From Brooklawnia sp963780175 (GTDB taxonomy: Bacteria > Actinomycetota > Actinomycetes > Propionibacteriales > Propionibacteriaceae), in assembly GCA_963780175.1 (NCBI GenBank), contig CAWAAT010000001.1:496001-560000 (forward strand): a DNA stretch of 64,000 nt, given 5' to 3'. The notes beneath the pieces were generated by a model. It was given only the letters and a program-made list of their open reading frames with translations, was not told where the DNA came from and made no database searches. Position numbers and translations under genes: made by a program. Positions 27,193 through 37,114 of this stretch are shown here, one piece after another (positions within the stretch are counted from its first letter, which is position 1; each line of letters opens with the position of its first letter).

Positions 27193-27950
27193 TGCTGGAT
27201 TTCCGCGACAAACGGGTTCTGGTCACCGGTGGCGGCGTGGGCATCGGTACGGGCGTCGTACGAGCATTTGCCACCCATGGTGCGCAAGTGGCCTTCAGCT
27301 GGTACACCCACCAACCCGATGCCGAGCTGCTCGATGAGCTGGCTGAGCTGTCGGGCCATCCTCCGATTGCCTTTCAGCTGGATGCCACCGACGAGGCCCA
27401 GGTCGATCTGGCCGTGGGTGGCGTGGTCGACCAGTTGGGTGGCCTCGACGTGCTGGTCAACAACTCGGGTGGCATGGTTCAGCGTTCGGGATTCGCCGAG
27501 ATGCCGCTGGCGCTGTGGCGTCAGGTGATGGACGTCAACCTGACGAGCTGTTTCCTGGTGACCAGGGCGGCACTCAGGCACCTTTCTGACGGCGGTTCGA
27601 TCATCAACGTCGCCTCACTGGCCGGGCAGAACGGCGGGGGTCCGGGCGCCTCGGCGTACGCCACCAGCAAGGCAGCCTTGATCGGTCTGACGACGGCACT
27701 CGCCAAGGAACTGGCGCCTCGTCGGATTCGCGTCAATGCCGTGGCACCCGGCCTGATCCTGGACACGCCTTTCCACGAGCTCTTCAACACTGCAGAGGGA
27801 CGCGCTGCGGCCATCGAGGGAATCGCACTCAAGAAGCCCGGCTACCCGGCCGATGTGGCTGGCCCGATCCTGTGGCTGGCCTGCAACGAGGCATCCGGTT
27901 TCGTCACCGGCACCACGACCGACATCAACGGCGGGGCCTACTTCACCTGA
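27189..27950 (+). CDS. SDR family NAD(P)-dependent oxidoreductase
   Basis: 253-residue classical short-chain dehydrogenase. It has the cofactor motif TGGGVGIG, NNSGG, a catalytic Ser in NVASLAG, YxxxK in AYATSKAAL, and a C-terminal FVTGTTTDINGGAYFT typical of FabG-like enzymes. The substrate cannot be told. It is translationally coupled to the DEAD helicase (ATGA overlap), and its 3' end overlaps the convergent DUF2284 gene by eight bases. Confidence 0.9.
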   Translation: MMLDFRDKRVLVTGGGVGIGTGVVRAFATHGAQVAFSWYTHQPDAELLDELAELSGHPPIAFQLDATDEAQVDLAVGGVVDQLGGLDVLVNNSGGMVQRSGFAEMPLALWRQVMDVNLTSCFLVTRAALRHLSDGGSIINVASLAGQNGGGPGASAYATSKAALIGLTTALAKELAPRRIRVNAVAPGLILDTPFHELFNTAEGRAAAIEGIALKKPGYPADVAGPILWLACNEASGFVTGTTTDINGGAYFT

Positions 27951-28530
27951 CCGGCAGTTGCGCGTGGTCACTGAGCACGCCCAGCACCACGGACGTGGAC
28001 GGCGGCAGGTGCGTGCCGTCGCTCCAGTCCAGCGTGATGCCGAGCAGTTCGCACGCCGTTCGCAGGACGTCTCCCCCGAGCGACTCGATGGAGTACTGGA
28101 TCTGGTCGGGCAGGGGGCACGGCCCTCCCGTGGGCCGTGTACAGGTGGCGCACACCTGGCACGGCCCGCCGCCGTAGAGCAGCCGTGTTGCGTCGAGGTC
28201 CCGCACGCGCGCCTCCAGTTCCAGAGTGGCACGCCGCTTCTCCTGGTCGCGGGCGGCGGTCAGGGCGCCGCGCATGGCGTCCGCGGACCATTCACGAGCC
28301 CGGTCCACCTCCGAGAAATGCACCCGGACCGCCTCGATGTGCAGCCACTGGTAGCCAAGCCAGACCGGCATCGGATCGACCTCGTGAGGCGGACAGGCCC
28401 ACGTGGTTCCGAAACTCGGGCATCCCCGGCACCACTGGTTGCAGCGTTGCACGTCCACAAACCCCGCCACGTACTCGCGCACGCCGATGCGGGCATGGTG
28501 ATGACTGAGCGTCCAGGTCACGTCAGACAT
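27943..28530 (-). CDS. DUF2284 cysteine-rich metal-binding protein
   Basis: 195-residue protein of the DUF2284 family of predicted metal-binding proteins. Two cysteine clusters stand out: CNQWCRGCPSFGTTWACPP near residues 30-48 and CQVCATCTRPTGGPCPLP near 130-147, suited to iron-sulfur or zinc binding. Family members are common in anaerobes and are sometimes linked to corrinoid metabolism, but the role here is unknown. The ATG at 28530 was chosen; the longer frame overlaps trpS. Only 10 bp after the trpS stop, so probably co-transcribed with it. Confidence 0.85.
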   Translation of the reverse strand: MSDVTWTLSHHHARIGVREYVAGFVDVQRCNQWCRGCPSFGTTWACPPHEVDPMPVWLGYQWLHIEAVRVHFSEVDRAREWSADAMRGALTAARDQEKRRATLELEARVRDLDATRLLYGGGPCQVCATCTRPTGGPCPLPDQIQYSIESLGGDVLRTACELLGITLDWSDGTHLPPSTSVVLGVLSDHAQLPVR

Positions 28531-28540
28531 GGGCTGGGGT

Positions 28541-29653
28541 TCAGTAGTCCATCTGCATGGCGATGCGCACTTCGGCCAGAGTCGCCTCCGCCATGGCGTT
28601 GGCCCGCGCATTGCCCTCGCGCAAGACCTCGGTCAGGTATCCACGATCGGCAGCCAGTTCGGCACGCCGTGCCCGGATGGGTGCAAGGTGCTCGTTGAGC
28701 GCATGCGTGACGGCCTTCTTCAGCCCACCACCACCACCGTCGCCGATCTCCTCGGCAACGTCTTGCGGGCTGCGTCCGGTGCACAGGCCAGCCAACATCA
28801 CGAGGTTGGACACCTCCGGGCGATTGACCGGGTCGTAGGTGATGTGCCGATCGGCATCGGTCTTGGCCCTCTTGATCAGGGCGGCGGTCTCGTCGGCAGT
28901 CATGCCCAACTCGATGACGTTGCCCTTCGACTTGCTCATCTTCGTGCCGTCCAGGCCCAGAATGGCCGGCGCGGCAGAGAGCAGGGCGTCGGCTTGAGGG
29001 AAGACCGGTTGCTCCGGTGTAGCACGGCCGTAGCGCTCGTCGAATCGCCGGGCGATCAGTCGGGTCACCTCGATGTGGGGCAACTGGTCCTTGCCCACCG
29101 GCACAAGATTCGCCTTGCAGAACAGGATGTCGGCAGCCTGGTGGACGGGGAAGGTCAACATAAGTCCGCTCATCGGCCGGTCGGAGTTCGCCAACTCATC
29201 CTTGACCGTGGGATTGCGGCGAAGTTCTGCGTCGGTGACAACGGACAGGAAGGGCAGCACCAACTGGTTGAGTGCCGGCACCGCCGAGTGGGCGAAGATG
29301 GTCGAGGCGGCCGGATCGATGCCCACCGCCAAGTAGTCTGTCACCGCGCTGAGCACGTTGGCCTTGAGGTCACCCACGCCGTCCCGGTCGTAGATGACCT
29401 GGTAGTCGGCGATCAGCACCCAGGTGTCCATGCCGATGTCCTGCAGTCGGACGCGATTGGCCAGCGATCCGAAGTAGTGGCCGATGTGCAGTCTGCCCGT
29501 CGGACGGTCTCCGGTCAGCATCCGATAGCGCTCGGGATGGGCGGCGAGATCTGACTCGATGGCCGTGCTGCGCTCCTGGCTGGCTCGCAAGGACGCGTCC
29601 GACACCGACGCCGTGACGTCAGCGTCCGAGGTGGCGTTCTGCGCCTGGGTCAT
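28541..29653 (-). CDS. trpS: tryptophan-tRNA ligase
   Basis: 370-residue class I aminoacyl-tRNA synthetase that charges tRNA-Trp. HIGH motif at residues 56-59 (GRLHIGHYFG) and KMSKS at 238-242; DYQVIYDRD and FPVHQAADIL are also family-typical. There is an N-terminal extension of about 40 residues before the Rossmann fold. AGGAG lies four bases before the ATG at 29653, which fixes the start. A 40-bp tandem repeat lies upstream. Probably heads an operon with the DUF2284 gene. Confidence 0.97.
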   Translation of the reverse strand: MTQAQNATSDADVTASVSDASLRASQERSTAIESDLAAHPERYRMLTGDRPTGRLHIGHYFGSLANRVRLQDIGMDTWVLIADYQVIYDRDGVGDLKANVLSAVTDYLAVGIDPAASTIFAHSAVPALNQLVLPFLSVVTDAELRRNPTVKDELANSDRPMSGLMLTFPVHQAADILFCKANLVPVGKDQLPHIEVTRLIARRFDERYGRATPEQPVFPQADALLSAAPAILGLDGTKMSKSKGNVIELGMTADETAALIKRAKTDADRHITYDPVNRPEVSNLVMLAGLCTGRSPQDVAEEIGDGGGGGLKKAVTHALNEHLAPIRARRAELAADRGYLTEVLREGNARANAMAEATLAEVRIAMQMDY

Positions 29654-29703
29654 GGTTCTCCTCAACTCCCGCGGCCCCGCGTGGTGCCAGCCCAGTCAGC
29701 TTA

Positions 29704-29784
29704 CCGAGGCCCACGAGAACCGCGCCAACCACCGGCACCGCTTCCGAGGCCCGCGAGAACCGCGCCAACCACCGGCACCGGCTT
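29704..29784. repeat. 40-bp tandem repeat, two copies, upstream of trpS
   Basis: Two adjacent copies of a 40-41 bp unit (29704-29743 and 29744-29784) that begins CCGAGGCCC and contains AACCGCGCCAACCACCGGCA. The copies differ at one base and one extra G. They lie between trpS and the PHP gene, 51 bp before the trpS start. I see no stable terminator or T-box features. Confidence 0.85.
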
Positions 29785-29808
29785 GCTGAAGGCTCACCAG
29801 GCAGGGAG

Positions 29809-30666
29809 TCACGACGCCACTCCTCCGCGTGCCGAGATGCGTTCGATCAGTTCTCGGTACGCAGGCTCGCGGGTGGTGAAGCTGCCCAGCTCATGACCGA
29901 CCTTGCCTGCCCCGTGGTGGTCGCTGGCCCCAGTCCGGACGAGGTCGAGGCGAGCACCGAGGCGGTGGTAGAGGTCGCGAGTGGAAGGGTCGTGCAGCGG
30001 GTAGTCGACCTCCAGACCCTCCAGCCCGTGCTCGGCCGCCAGCATCTCCACCACCTCACCGGTCAGCACCTGGCTGATTCCCCTGATCCCCGGATGGGCC
30101 AGCACCACTGCTGCCCCGGCCGTGTGTAGCAGGTCAACCCCGGCGACCAGTTCCGCCGAGGGACGCGGCACGAACGCCGGTCCATCCCTGTCCAGGAACC
30201 TGGCGAAAGCCTCGTCTCGGCTGGCGACGTAGCCACGGGCGATCATGGCGTCAGCGACGTGGGGGCGCCCCAGCGACCGGCTGGCCCCGCCTCCTTGCTC
30301 GGCCACCTCTTCGGCGGTGACGGGGACGCCGAGCCCGGCCAGCAGGGCGAGCATCGCCGGCAGTCGGTTGCGGCGTCCCTGCCGAATCCTCTTGAGCTCC
30401 GCGTTGAGGCGCGGATCATCAGCCCTGGGCCCATAACCCAGGAGGTGAACCTCACGGCCATCCACCTCGGCACTCAGTTCCACACCTACAAGAACGTGGA
30501 CCCCGACCCGCCGGCCCGCCTCCCGAGCCTCGTCGACACCGGCAAGGGTGTCGTGGTCGGTGAGCGAGATGATGTCCAGACCAGCCGCACGCGCATTCAG
30601 GACCAGCCGCGTGGGGCTGTCTGTTCCGTCAGAGGCCCAGGAGTGGGTGTGCAAGTCGATGCGCAT
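29809..30666 (-). CDS. PHP domain phosphoesterase
   Basis: 285-residue metal-dependent phosphoesterase of the PHP superfamily. Metal-binding motifs: MRIDLHTHSWASDGT at the start, SLTDHDTLAG near 36, GVELSAE, VLAHPGIRG near 190 and GASDHHG near 260. Small stand-alone members act on nucleotide monophosphates or short oligonucleotides (family knowledge). The ATG at 30666 matches the conserved family start; the upstream extension is not conserved. Confidence 0.92.
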   Translation of the reverse strand: MRIDLHTHSWASDGTDSPTRLVLNARAAGLDIISLTDHDTLAGVDEAREAGRRVGVHVLVGVELSAEVDGREVHLLGYGPRADDPRLNAELKRIRQGRRNRLPAMLALLAGLGVPVTAEEVAEQGGGASRSLGRPHVADAMIARGYVASRDEAFARFLDRDGPAFVPRPSAELVAGVDLLHTAGAAVVLAHPGIRGISQVLTGEVVEMLAAEHGLEGLEVDYPLHDPSTRDLYHRLGARLDLVRTGASDHHGAGKVGHELGSFTTREPAYRELIERISARGGVAS

Positions 30667-30723
30667 GACGCCATCCTGCCTCATGCAACCCCTCGGCCAC
30701 GATCCTGCCGCCAACGGTAGGGC

Positions 30724-33700
30724 TCAGCGCGGCAGCAAGGTTCGCAGCGCCCCGACGGCCACTGACATCCGCGCCAGGTCAGCCTCGCCCGCGTTGATCT
30801 CGACCAGCAGCTCCTGCTGCGCCTCGGCATCGGGATGGGCCCGCCACCAGAGGTCCGCGATCTGCTCCGCCGTCAGCTCCCGACCTGCCGCCAACTCCAA
30901 GGCAGCGGCAGTGACCGCCGCCTGGGCGTGGACCAGTTCGTCCCGCACCGTCGCCCGTGCCATGATCTCCCAACGCCCGGTTCGCGGCAGGCACAGTGAC
31001 GCGGTCAGGAGCTGGTCGATGCCCAACCGCTCGCTGAGCGCCAGATAGACCGTCGCCGTTGTCGCCACGTCCGCGCCATGGCGACCGGCAACCCGGACGA
31101 TCGGAAGCGCCAGATGGGCGACTGGCCACAGAGCCATCCGCTCGGCAAGATCGCCGGGTACTCCCATCTCGATGAGGTCGGCGAGTCGGGCTTCGTAGCT
31201 CCCGCGACCGGCAGGCGTGAGCAGCTCGGGCAGCCGGGTGATCACCTCTCGGGCACCGGGCTTCAACTCGTTGACCACCTCCGGGATGTCGATGCCGTCA
31301 CGGTGCTCCTGCAGCAGCCACCGCGTGGCGCGCTCGACCAGATGGCGGATTTGTACGCGCAACTTCGTCCTGTTCGACGCGGAAACCTCAGCAGCGGCGT
31401 TCAGGGTGGTCTCCAGCCAACCTGCATCCACGAGATTGCGGGCGGCGAGCTGCGCTCGGATGACGTCCGCGGTGCTGGCGCCGGTGTCCTCTCGAAGCCG
31501 ATAAGCGGCGCTGACGCCCTGGGAGTCCACGAACCGGTTGACCGCCACAGTTGCGACGATCTCGCGCGCGAGCGGGTGTGAGGGCATTCGTTCGACGAAG
31601 CGTTCACGCAGCGACGCCGGAAAATACCTCACCAGCCGATCAGCCAGATAGGGATCATCTGGCAGATCCGAGGCCTCGACAGCCTCCACCATGGCGTTCT
31701 TCACCATGGCCAGCAAGATGGCCAGCTCTGGCCCCACCAGACCACCGCCACGATCCGCCCTGGCCGCAAGCTCGGAGGTCGTGGGTAGCCCGTCCTGCTC
31801 GCGGTGCAGGTACCCCGAGGCTTCGAGCCACGTCATCACTTCCTCATGCACGCCGACGTTGGACGAGGCCTGGTGCAGTGAGTTGGCCATGGTGCGATTC
31901 TGGGCGACGTTCTGGGCGAGCACCAGTTCGGTGACCTCGCCGGCAGCCTGCCGCAGCAGACGATTTCGCTCGTTGGTGCTCAACCGACCAGCGCCCACCT
32001 CGGTGTCCAAGAGAATCTTGATGTTCACCTCGTAGTCAGAGAGGCTCACCCCACCGGAGTTGTCGATGAAATCGGTGTTGATCCGACCACCAGCAAGCGC
32101 ATACTCCACCCGTGCTGCCCGAGTCCAACCGAGGTTGCCGCCCTCGACGACGCTGCGGGCCCGCACCTGACCGGCGTCCACTCGGACTGCGTCGTTGCCG
32201 CGGTCCCCCGCCGCGCTGTGCGGTTCATCGGTAGCCTTCACCCAGGTGCCGATGCCCCCGTTCCACATCAGGTCCACGGGTGCGCGCAGAATGGCCTGGA
32301 TCACCTCGTTGGGGCTCAACGCTGTGATGCCGGGCGCGATGCCCAGGACGCGGCGAACCTCATCACCGATCGGGATGGACTTGGCTGTACGCAGGTACAC
32401 CCCACCGCCCCGACTGATCGCCGACCCGGCGTAGTCGTCCCACCCCGATCGGGCCAATCCGAACAACCTCTGCCGCTCCGCATGAGCAGTGGCGAGGTCC
32501 GGCTGCGGATCAAGGAAGATGTGCCGGTGGTTGAAAGCGGCGACCAGCTTCAGGGTGGGTGACTGCAGCATCCCGTTGCCGAAGACGTCCCCCGACATGT
32601 CACCGATGCCGACACAGCTGAACTCGTCGGCGTCCGCATCGATGCCCAGCTCGGCCAGGTGGCGTCGGGCAGAGACCCAGGCACCGCGCGCCGTGATGCC
32701 CAAGGCCTTGTGGTCGTAACCCTTCGAACCACCGGACGCGAATGCGTCGCCCAACCAGAAGCCCTGCTCAACCGCGATCCTGTTGGCCAGGTCGCTGAAA
32801 CTCGCCGTGCCCTTGTCGGGGGCCACCACCAGATAGGGGTCGTCGCCGTCCCAGGCCACCACCCGCTCGGGACGACGACTCTGCCCCTCGCGCATGGAGT
32901 CGGTGACGCTCAGCAGGGCGGTGATGAACGCCGAGTAGCTGTCCTGGGCCTCGGCGAGTCTGGCGGAGGCATCCAACCCGACCAGTCGCAGGGGGTAGAA
33001 GCCGCCCTTGGCTCCCACCGGCACGATGATGGCGTTCTTCACCGTTTGGGCCTTGACGAGCCCGAGCACCTCGGTGCGGTAGTCCTCGGCGCGGTCCGAC
33101 CAACGGATTCCGCCCCTGGCGATGCGCCCATACCGGAGGTGGACGCCCTCGACCTGAGGGGAGTACACGAAGATCTCGTGCCTCGGTTGCGGTCCGGTAA
33201 CGAAGTCCAGGTCGCCGTGGGCGATCTTCAGAGCCAGGGCACCGCGGTCCGGACGGGGGGTGCCGCTCGGCAGCGGATCGGTGTCCAGTGCGAAGTAGTT
33301 CGTGCGCACCATGGCCTGCACCACCGCCAGGTACTGGCGCAGCATGCGGTCCTCATCGAGTGCGGAGACCTGGTCGATCCCGGAGCGGATGCGTTCGACC
33401 AGCCCTGCAACCTCGACGCCGCGATCGACCTCGGGCGCGAGCCACGGATCGAACTTGGTCTCGAAGAGGTTGACCAGGGTGGCCGTGATCGCCTTGTGCT
33501 TGTGCAGGGTGGCCGCGATGTACGGCTGGGAGTAGGTCGTACCGAGTTGCCGCAAGTACCTGGAGATGGCCCGCAGTACCGACACCTGCTGCCAGGTCAG
33601 CGGCGAGTCGGTAATCATGCTGTTCAGACCGTCCGCCTCGCTGAGCCCCGCGTAACTGGCCGCGACCGCGGAGGTGAAACGGGCCCTCGCTTCGTACGAC

Positions 33701-35565
33701 CACCCGTTGAGACGCTCCAGCCCGCCGGGCAACCGCAATCCGAAGTCATAGATGTGGGCACGTTCGCCACGCAGTTCCAGGTCGAAGGGGCGTTCGTCGA
33801 TCACGTCAACACCGAGGCTGGACAGGTGCGGCAGAACCTGCGAGAGCACCATCTCGGATCCGACGCGCACCATTTTCAAGCGAAAGTCCACGCCGTTCTC
33901 AGGAGGGCTGGGCACATACATGATCTGGGCCATGTCGGCCGGGCCCTGCACCTGGTTGAAGGCAACCAGGTCATTGATCGCATCGACCGGAGTGTAAACC
34001 TCCTTGTAGCCGTCCGACCACTCGACGCCCCGCTGCGAGCTGTCCATCCGTTCGGCGATCTCAAGAAACCGGTCGTCCCAGTGACGCGAGGCTTCCTCGA
34101 TCGCGAGCCGCAGACGATTGTCGTCCAGTTCGGGCAGTTCCTGACCCGGCGGCATCTTGAGTGTGACGTACAGCCTGGCCAGCGGTGATTCGCCGATCTG
34201 CATGCTCCACTGGAGCGATTCGGCACCGGTGATCTCGCGCAACAGCCGCTCGATGCGCTGACGCACAGTCGTGTTGTAGCGCTCACGTGGGAAGTAGATC
34301 AGCGCCGTGAGAAAGCGACCCCACGCACCGCGTCGGACATAGCTGATCACCCTGCGCGGGTCGTCGAGGTCGGCGATCTCGGCGATTATCGGCGTGAGCT
34401 CGGCGACGCTGGCCTGGAGCAGTTCCTCGCGCGGGTGCGCCTCGATGGCTGCAGCCACCGCCCGCCCGCCGTAGGAGTTCGGATCGTAGCCGATGGAATC
34501 AGCGATCTGGAGGGCTTTGCCACGCAGCACCGGGACACGCAACACACTCTCGGTGAGGGCCGATGAGGTGAAAAGCCCCAGGAAGCGACGTTCGACGTGC
34601 CTGCCATCGACGTCCACCAGGTGCAGGCCAAGGTAGTCCAGATGACTGGCACGTTTGACCCGCGACCGGTCCGAGTCCTTGGTGATGATGAGCAGTTCGC
34701 CGTGCAGCGGTGTCGCCCCGAAACAGCGAGCGGCCCGCTCGTCACCCCGCAGGATGCCCAGGCCCTCTGGGAGCGGCTCGAAACGGTGCGCTCCCGGTAC
34801 CTCGGAGTCGACAACCTCGAAATCCCGTGCGCCCAGCAGCAGAAACCGGTCATCAGCAAGCCATCGCAGCATCTCGGCGACCACCGGGGCGTCGGAGTGG
34901 CTGGCGGATTCCGCCTTTCTGGCGGCCTCGACCAGCCGGTCGTGCATGGCGACGAGATCTGTGGTGGCAGCGTCCAGATCGGCCAGATTGGCGCGAAGGG
35001 TGTTCAGGAGCGCCGGGGCTGCCTCTTCCGCGGTCGACCCGAGCGGGGGGTAGAGCTCAAGCCACAACCACGCCTCGGCGACGGTGGACTTGCCCTCGTG
35101 GCGATGCGCGACGTCGAGCAGCGCGCCATCGGCGTCCCGGATGACGTGGAACTGCGGATGGACGAGTTCCCGCAAGGCCCAGTCATGAGCGGTGAGCGCC
35201 AGGGTCAGGGTGTCCACCAGCCACGCCTTGTCCTGGGTCACGACCGTGAGCACGCTGTGCCCGCCGGCGTCCCAACCATCGCGCTGCAGGATCGGGGTGA
35301 ACAGTTCGAGACGGGTCTCGCCTGGTCGCCGTCGACGGCCAAGATCAAGGTGGTGCAGCAGGGAGCGGGCGAGGTGCTGCGGGGGGCGACTCAGGAGAAT
35401 GGAGTCGTCGGAGTGTTTGAAGTAGTGCCGCAGGAATTCAGTAACTCGGTCGGGACCCGCGAGATCACCGCTCTGTCCCGCCACCAGCCGCACCACTTCG
35501 TCGAGCAGTCGGCCTCGATTCGGCCATCCGGGACGACGCGGGTCGCTGTTCATCTTCTTGGTCAC
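30724..35565 (-). CDS. NAD-specific glutamate dehydrogenase (180-kDa class)
   Basis: 1613-residue enzyme that oxidises glutamate to 2-oxoglutarate and ammonia with NAD. It belongs to the large GDH class of actinobacteria and proteobacteria, with an N-terminal regulatory region of ACT-like domains (about 1-700), a central catalytic domain with GGIRWSDRAEDYRTEVLGLV and NAIIVPVGAKGG, and a helical C-terminal region. It is a single uninterrupted frame of normal length. The start is either GTG 35565 or ATG 35553; neither has a well-spaced ribosome binding site. Divergent from the DUF2505 gene, 73-bp gap. Confidence 0.95.
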   Translation of the reverse strand: MTKKMNSDPRRPGWPNRGRLLDEVVRLVAGQSGDLAGPDRVTEFLRHYFKHSDDSILLSRPPQHLARSLLHHLDLGRRRRPGETRLELFTPILQRDGWDAGGHSVLTVVTQDKAWLVDTLTLALTAHDWALRELVHPQFHVIRDADGALLDVAHRHEGKSTVAEAWLWLELYPPLGSTAEEAAPALLNTLRANLADLDAATTDLVAMHDRLVEAARKAESASHSDAPVVAEMLRWLADDRFLLLGARDFEVVDSEVPGAHRFEPLPEGLGILRGDERAARCFGATPLHGELLIITKDSDRSRVKRASHLDYLGLHLVDVDGRHVERRFLGLFTSSALTESVLRVPVLRGKALQIADSIGYDPNSYGGRAVAAAIEAHPREELLQASVAELTPIIAEIADLDDPRRVISYVRRGAWGRFLTALIYFPRERYNTTVRQRIERLLREITGAESLQWSMQIGESPLARLYVTLKMPPGQELPELDDNRLRLAIEEASRHWDDRFLEIAERMDSSQRGVEWSDGYKEVYTPVDAINDLVAFNQVQGPADMAQIMYVPSPPENGVDFRLKMVRVGSEMVLSQVLPHLSSLGVDVIDERPFDLELRGERAHIYDFGLRLPGGLERLNGWSYEARARFTSAVAASYAGLSEADGLNSMITDSPLTWQQVSVLRAISRYLRQLGTTYSQPYIAATLHKHKAITATLVNLFETKFDPWLAPEVDRGVEVAGLVERIRSGIDQVSALDEDRMLRQYLAVVQAMVRTNYFALDTDPLPSGTPRPDRGALALKIAHGDLDFVTGPQPRHEIFVYSPQVEGVHLRYGRIARGGIRWSDRAEDYRTEVLGLVKAQTVKNAIIVPVGAKGGFYPLRLVGLDASARLAEAQDSYSAFITALLSVTDSMREGQSRRPERVVAWDGDDPYLVVAPDKGTASFSDLANRIAVEQGFWLGDAFASGGSKGYDHKALGITARGAWVSARRHLAELGIDADADEFSCVGIGDMSGDVFGNGMLQSPTLKLVAAFNHRHIFLDPQPDLATAHAERQRLFGLARSGWDDYAGSAISRGGGVYLRTAKSIPIGDEVRRVLGIAPGITALSPNEVIQAILRAPVDLMWNGGIGTWVKATDEPHSAAGDRGNDAVRVDAGQVRARSVVEGGNLGWTRAARVEYALAGGRINTDFIDNSGGVSLSDYEVNIKILLDTEVGAGRLSTNERNRLLRQAAGEVTELVLAQNVAQNRTMANSLHQASSNVGVHEEVMTWLEASGYLHREQDGLPTTSELAARADRGGGLVGPELAILLAMVKNAMVEAVEASDLPDDPYLADRLVRYFPASLRERFVERMPSHPLAREIVATVAVNRFVDSQGVSAAYRLREDTGASTADVIRAQLAARNLVDAGWLETTLNAAAEVSASNRTKLRVQIRHLVERATRWLLQEHRDGIDIPEVVNELKPGAREVITRLPELLTPAGRGSYEARLADLIEMGVPGDLAERMALWPVAHLALPIVRVAGRHGADVATTATVYLALSERLGIDQLLTASLCLPRTGRWEIMARATVRDELVHAQAAVTAAALELAAGRELTAEQIADLWWRAHPDAEAQQELLVEINAGEADLARMSVAVGALRTLLPR

Positions 35566-35638
35566 ACTCCCACGGCCGGGGCTTCTGCTCGGACCAGCCT
35601 AACCCGGCCCCGCTGCGGGGTGCAGCACAATGGAAGCC

Positions 35639-36130
35639 ATGCAGATCACCACACGTCACAGCTACGCCGCAGCCCCGGAAGCCGTCGTCGCGATGATGGC
35701 CGACGAAGTCTGGTTGACCGAAGTCGCCCGTCAGGCCGGCGCTGAGCGCTGGGAGGTGTCGGTCACCGAGTCAGGTAGCTTCGTGCACGCCGAGTTGCCC
35801 GCCCCCGACAAGGCCCGACGTTTCACTGGCGCCAGCCTGGCAATCGACCTCACCATCGTTTGGCAGCCGGCCGACCCCGACGGCTCGCATCATGGACGCA
35901 TCACGGTCCAGATCCCCGGCATGCCCGCCTCCATGGCAGGCACCGGGATGATGACCCCCGCTGCGGGGTTGACAACTCCACGTACCGAGGTCGACTACGA
36001 GGCTGAGTTCTCCATCAACGTCCCGATCATCGGACGAAGCCTCGAGAGTGCGGCGGCTCCCTACGTTCGCCGAGTCATCAACTCCCAGCAGTCCGTTGGC
36101 AACGACTACCTGGCGGGCAGACTCACCTGA
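35639..36130 (+). CDS. DUF2505 family protein
   Basis: 163-residue protein of the DUF2505 family, found in actinobacteria and predicted to have a START/polyketide-cyclase-like fold. It opens MQITTRHSYAAAPEAVVAMMADE, where SRPBCC-like proteins have their first strand and helix, and ends with a helix that would cover the cavity. Ligand unknown. An ATG three codons upstream is possible. Last backbone gene before the catabolic locus. Confidence 0.85.
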   Translation: MQITTRHSYAAAPEAVVAMMADEVWLTEVARQAGAERWEVSVTESGSFVHAELPAPDKARRFTGASLAIDLTIVWQPADPDGSHHGRITVQIPGMPASMAGTGMMTPAAGLTTPRTEVDYEAEFSINVPIIGRSLESAAAPYVRRVINSQQSVGNDYLAGRLT

Positions 36131-36140
36131 TCGCGTCCGC

Positions 36141-36920
36141 TCACTTCATGTGCTTGCCGCCATCGACGTTGAAAGTTGCGCCGTTGACGAAGCTGGAGCC
36201 CTCCGAGAGCAGGAAATCGACCACCGCCGCGATCTCACTCGGCTGTCCAACCCTGCCAAGCGGGATGTTGGCCGACATGGCGGCCTTGCGCTCGTCGGTG
36301 AGCTTGCCGCCCATGATCTCGGTGTCGATCGGACCGGGGCAGATGCAGTTGACCGTGATCCCGTACTGACCCAACTCGCGGGCGCCACCACGGGCCAGAC
36401 CGATGACCGCGGACTTGGCTGCGGCGTAGGCGATCTTGCTGAAGGTTCCGCCACCGTCGTACGCGGTGATGGAGGAGAAGTTGACCATCCGGCCCACGCC
36501 GGTCTCGATCATCCGACGCGCCCCGGACTGCATCATCAACATGGTGCCCCGCGCGTTGACGGCCATGACCTTGTCGAACTCCTCGACGGTCATCTCGAGA
36601 AGCGGCGTCGGGCAGGCGATCCCTGCAACGTTGGCCAGACCGGTGACGGGAGGCAACTCTGCGTCGATGCGCGCCCAAGCGGCGTTGACCGATGCCTGAT
36701 CGGCGATGTCGCAGACGATTCCCCGCATCGCCAGGGTCGGGAACTCCGCCGCCAACTCCTGGCCGAAGCCCTCCACGGCCGGGTTCAGGTCGAGCGCCGC
36801 GACGTTGTACCCGGACTGCGCCAGCCGGCGGGCGACCTGGCGGCCGATCCCCGACGGGGCACCGCACCCGGTCACTACCGCGGTGCGCTCGGACGGGAAG
36901 GGGTTTCCGGTTTCCGACAT
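36141..36920 (-). CDS. SDR family oxidoreductase, catabolic locus
   Basis: 259-residue short-chain dehydrogenase with the cofactor site TGCGAPSGIG, NVAG, Ser in NFSSITAYDG, Tyr-Lys in IAYAAAKSAV, and C-terminal FVNGATFNVDGG. GAGGAGG precedes the ATG. It is divergent from the RpiB-like gene across a 194-bp region, so the two may share regulation. Probably oxidises a hydroxyl of the locus substrate, such as a polyol or hydroxy acid; this is inferred from context only. Confidence 0.88.
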   Translation of the reverse strand: MSETGNPFPSERTAVVTGCGAPSGIGRQVARRLAQSGYNVAALDLNPAVEGFGQELAAEFPTLAMRGIVCDIADQASVNAAWARIDAELPPVTGLANVAGIACPTPLLEMTVEEFDKVMAVNARGTMLMMQSGARRMIETGVGRMVNFSSITAYDGGGTFSKIAYAAAKSAVIGLARGGARELGQYGITVNCICPGPIDTEIMGGKLTDERKAAMSANIPLGRVGQPSEIAAVVDFLLSEGSSFVNGATFNVDGGKHMK

Positions 36921-37114
36921 GAATGTCCTCCTCAGGATCTCGGTCTACTCCAGTGCAGACCAACGGTGTTGCTTTCCGGGCTGCGCAGATAGGCTGGGCG
37001 TGCACGCTCCGCGCCTTCAGCCACCACGCGCCTGAGATCGATCATATATCTTGGAGGAGCGGCGGTGCGCAGTTCTCCGTCCACTCGAACTTCTACTGCC
37101 CAGGAGGAACACTC

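Noticed and set aside
29700..29800. Trp-rich leader peptide controlling trpS
   Set aside because: A short frame through the repeats on the minus strand contains only one Trp codon and there is no terminator/antiterminator pair.
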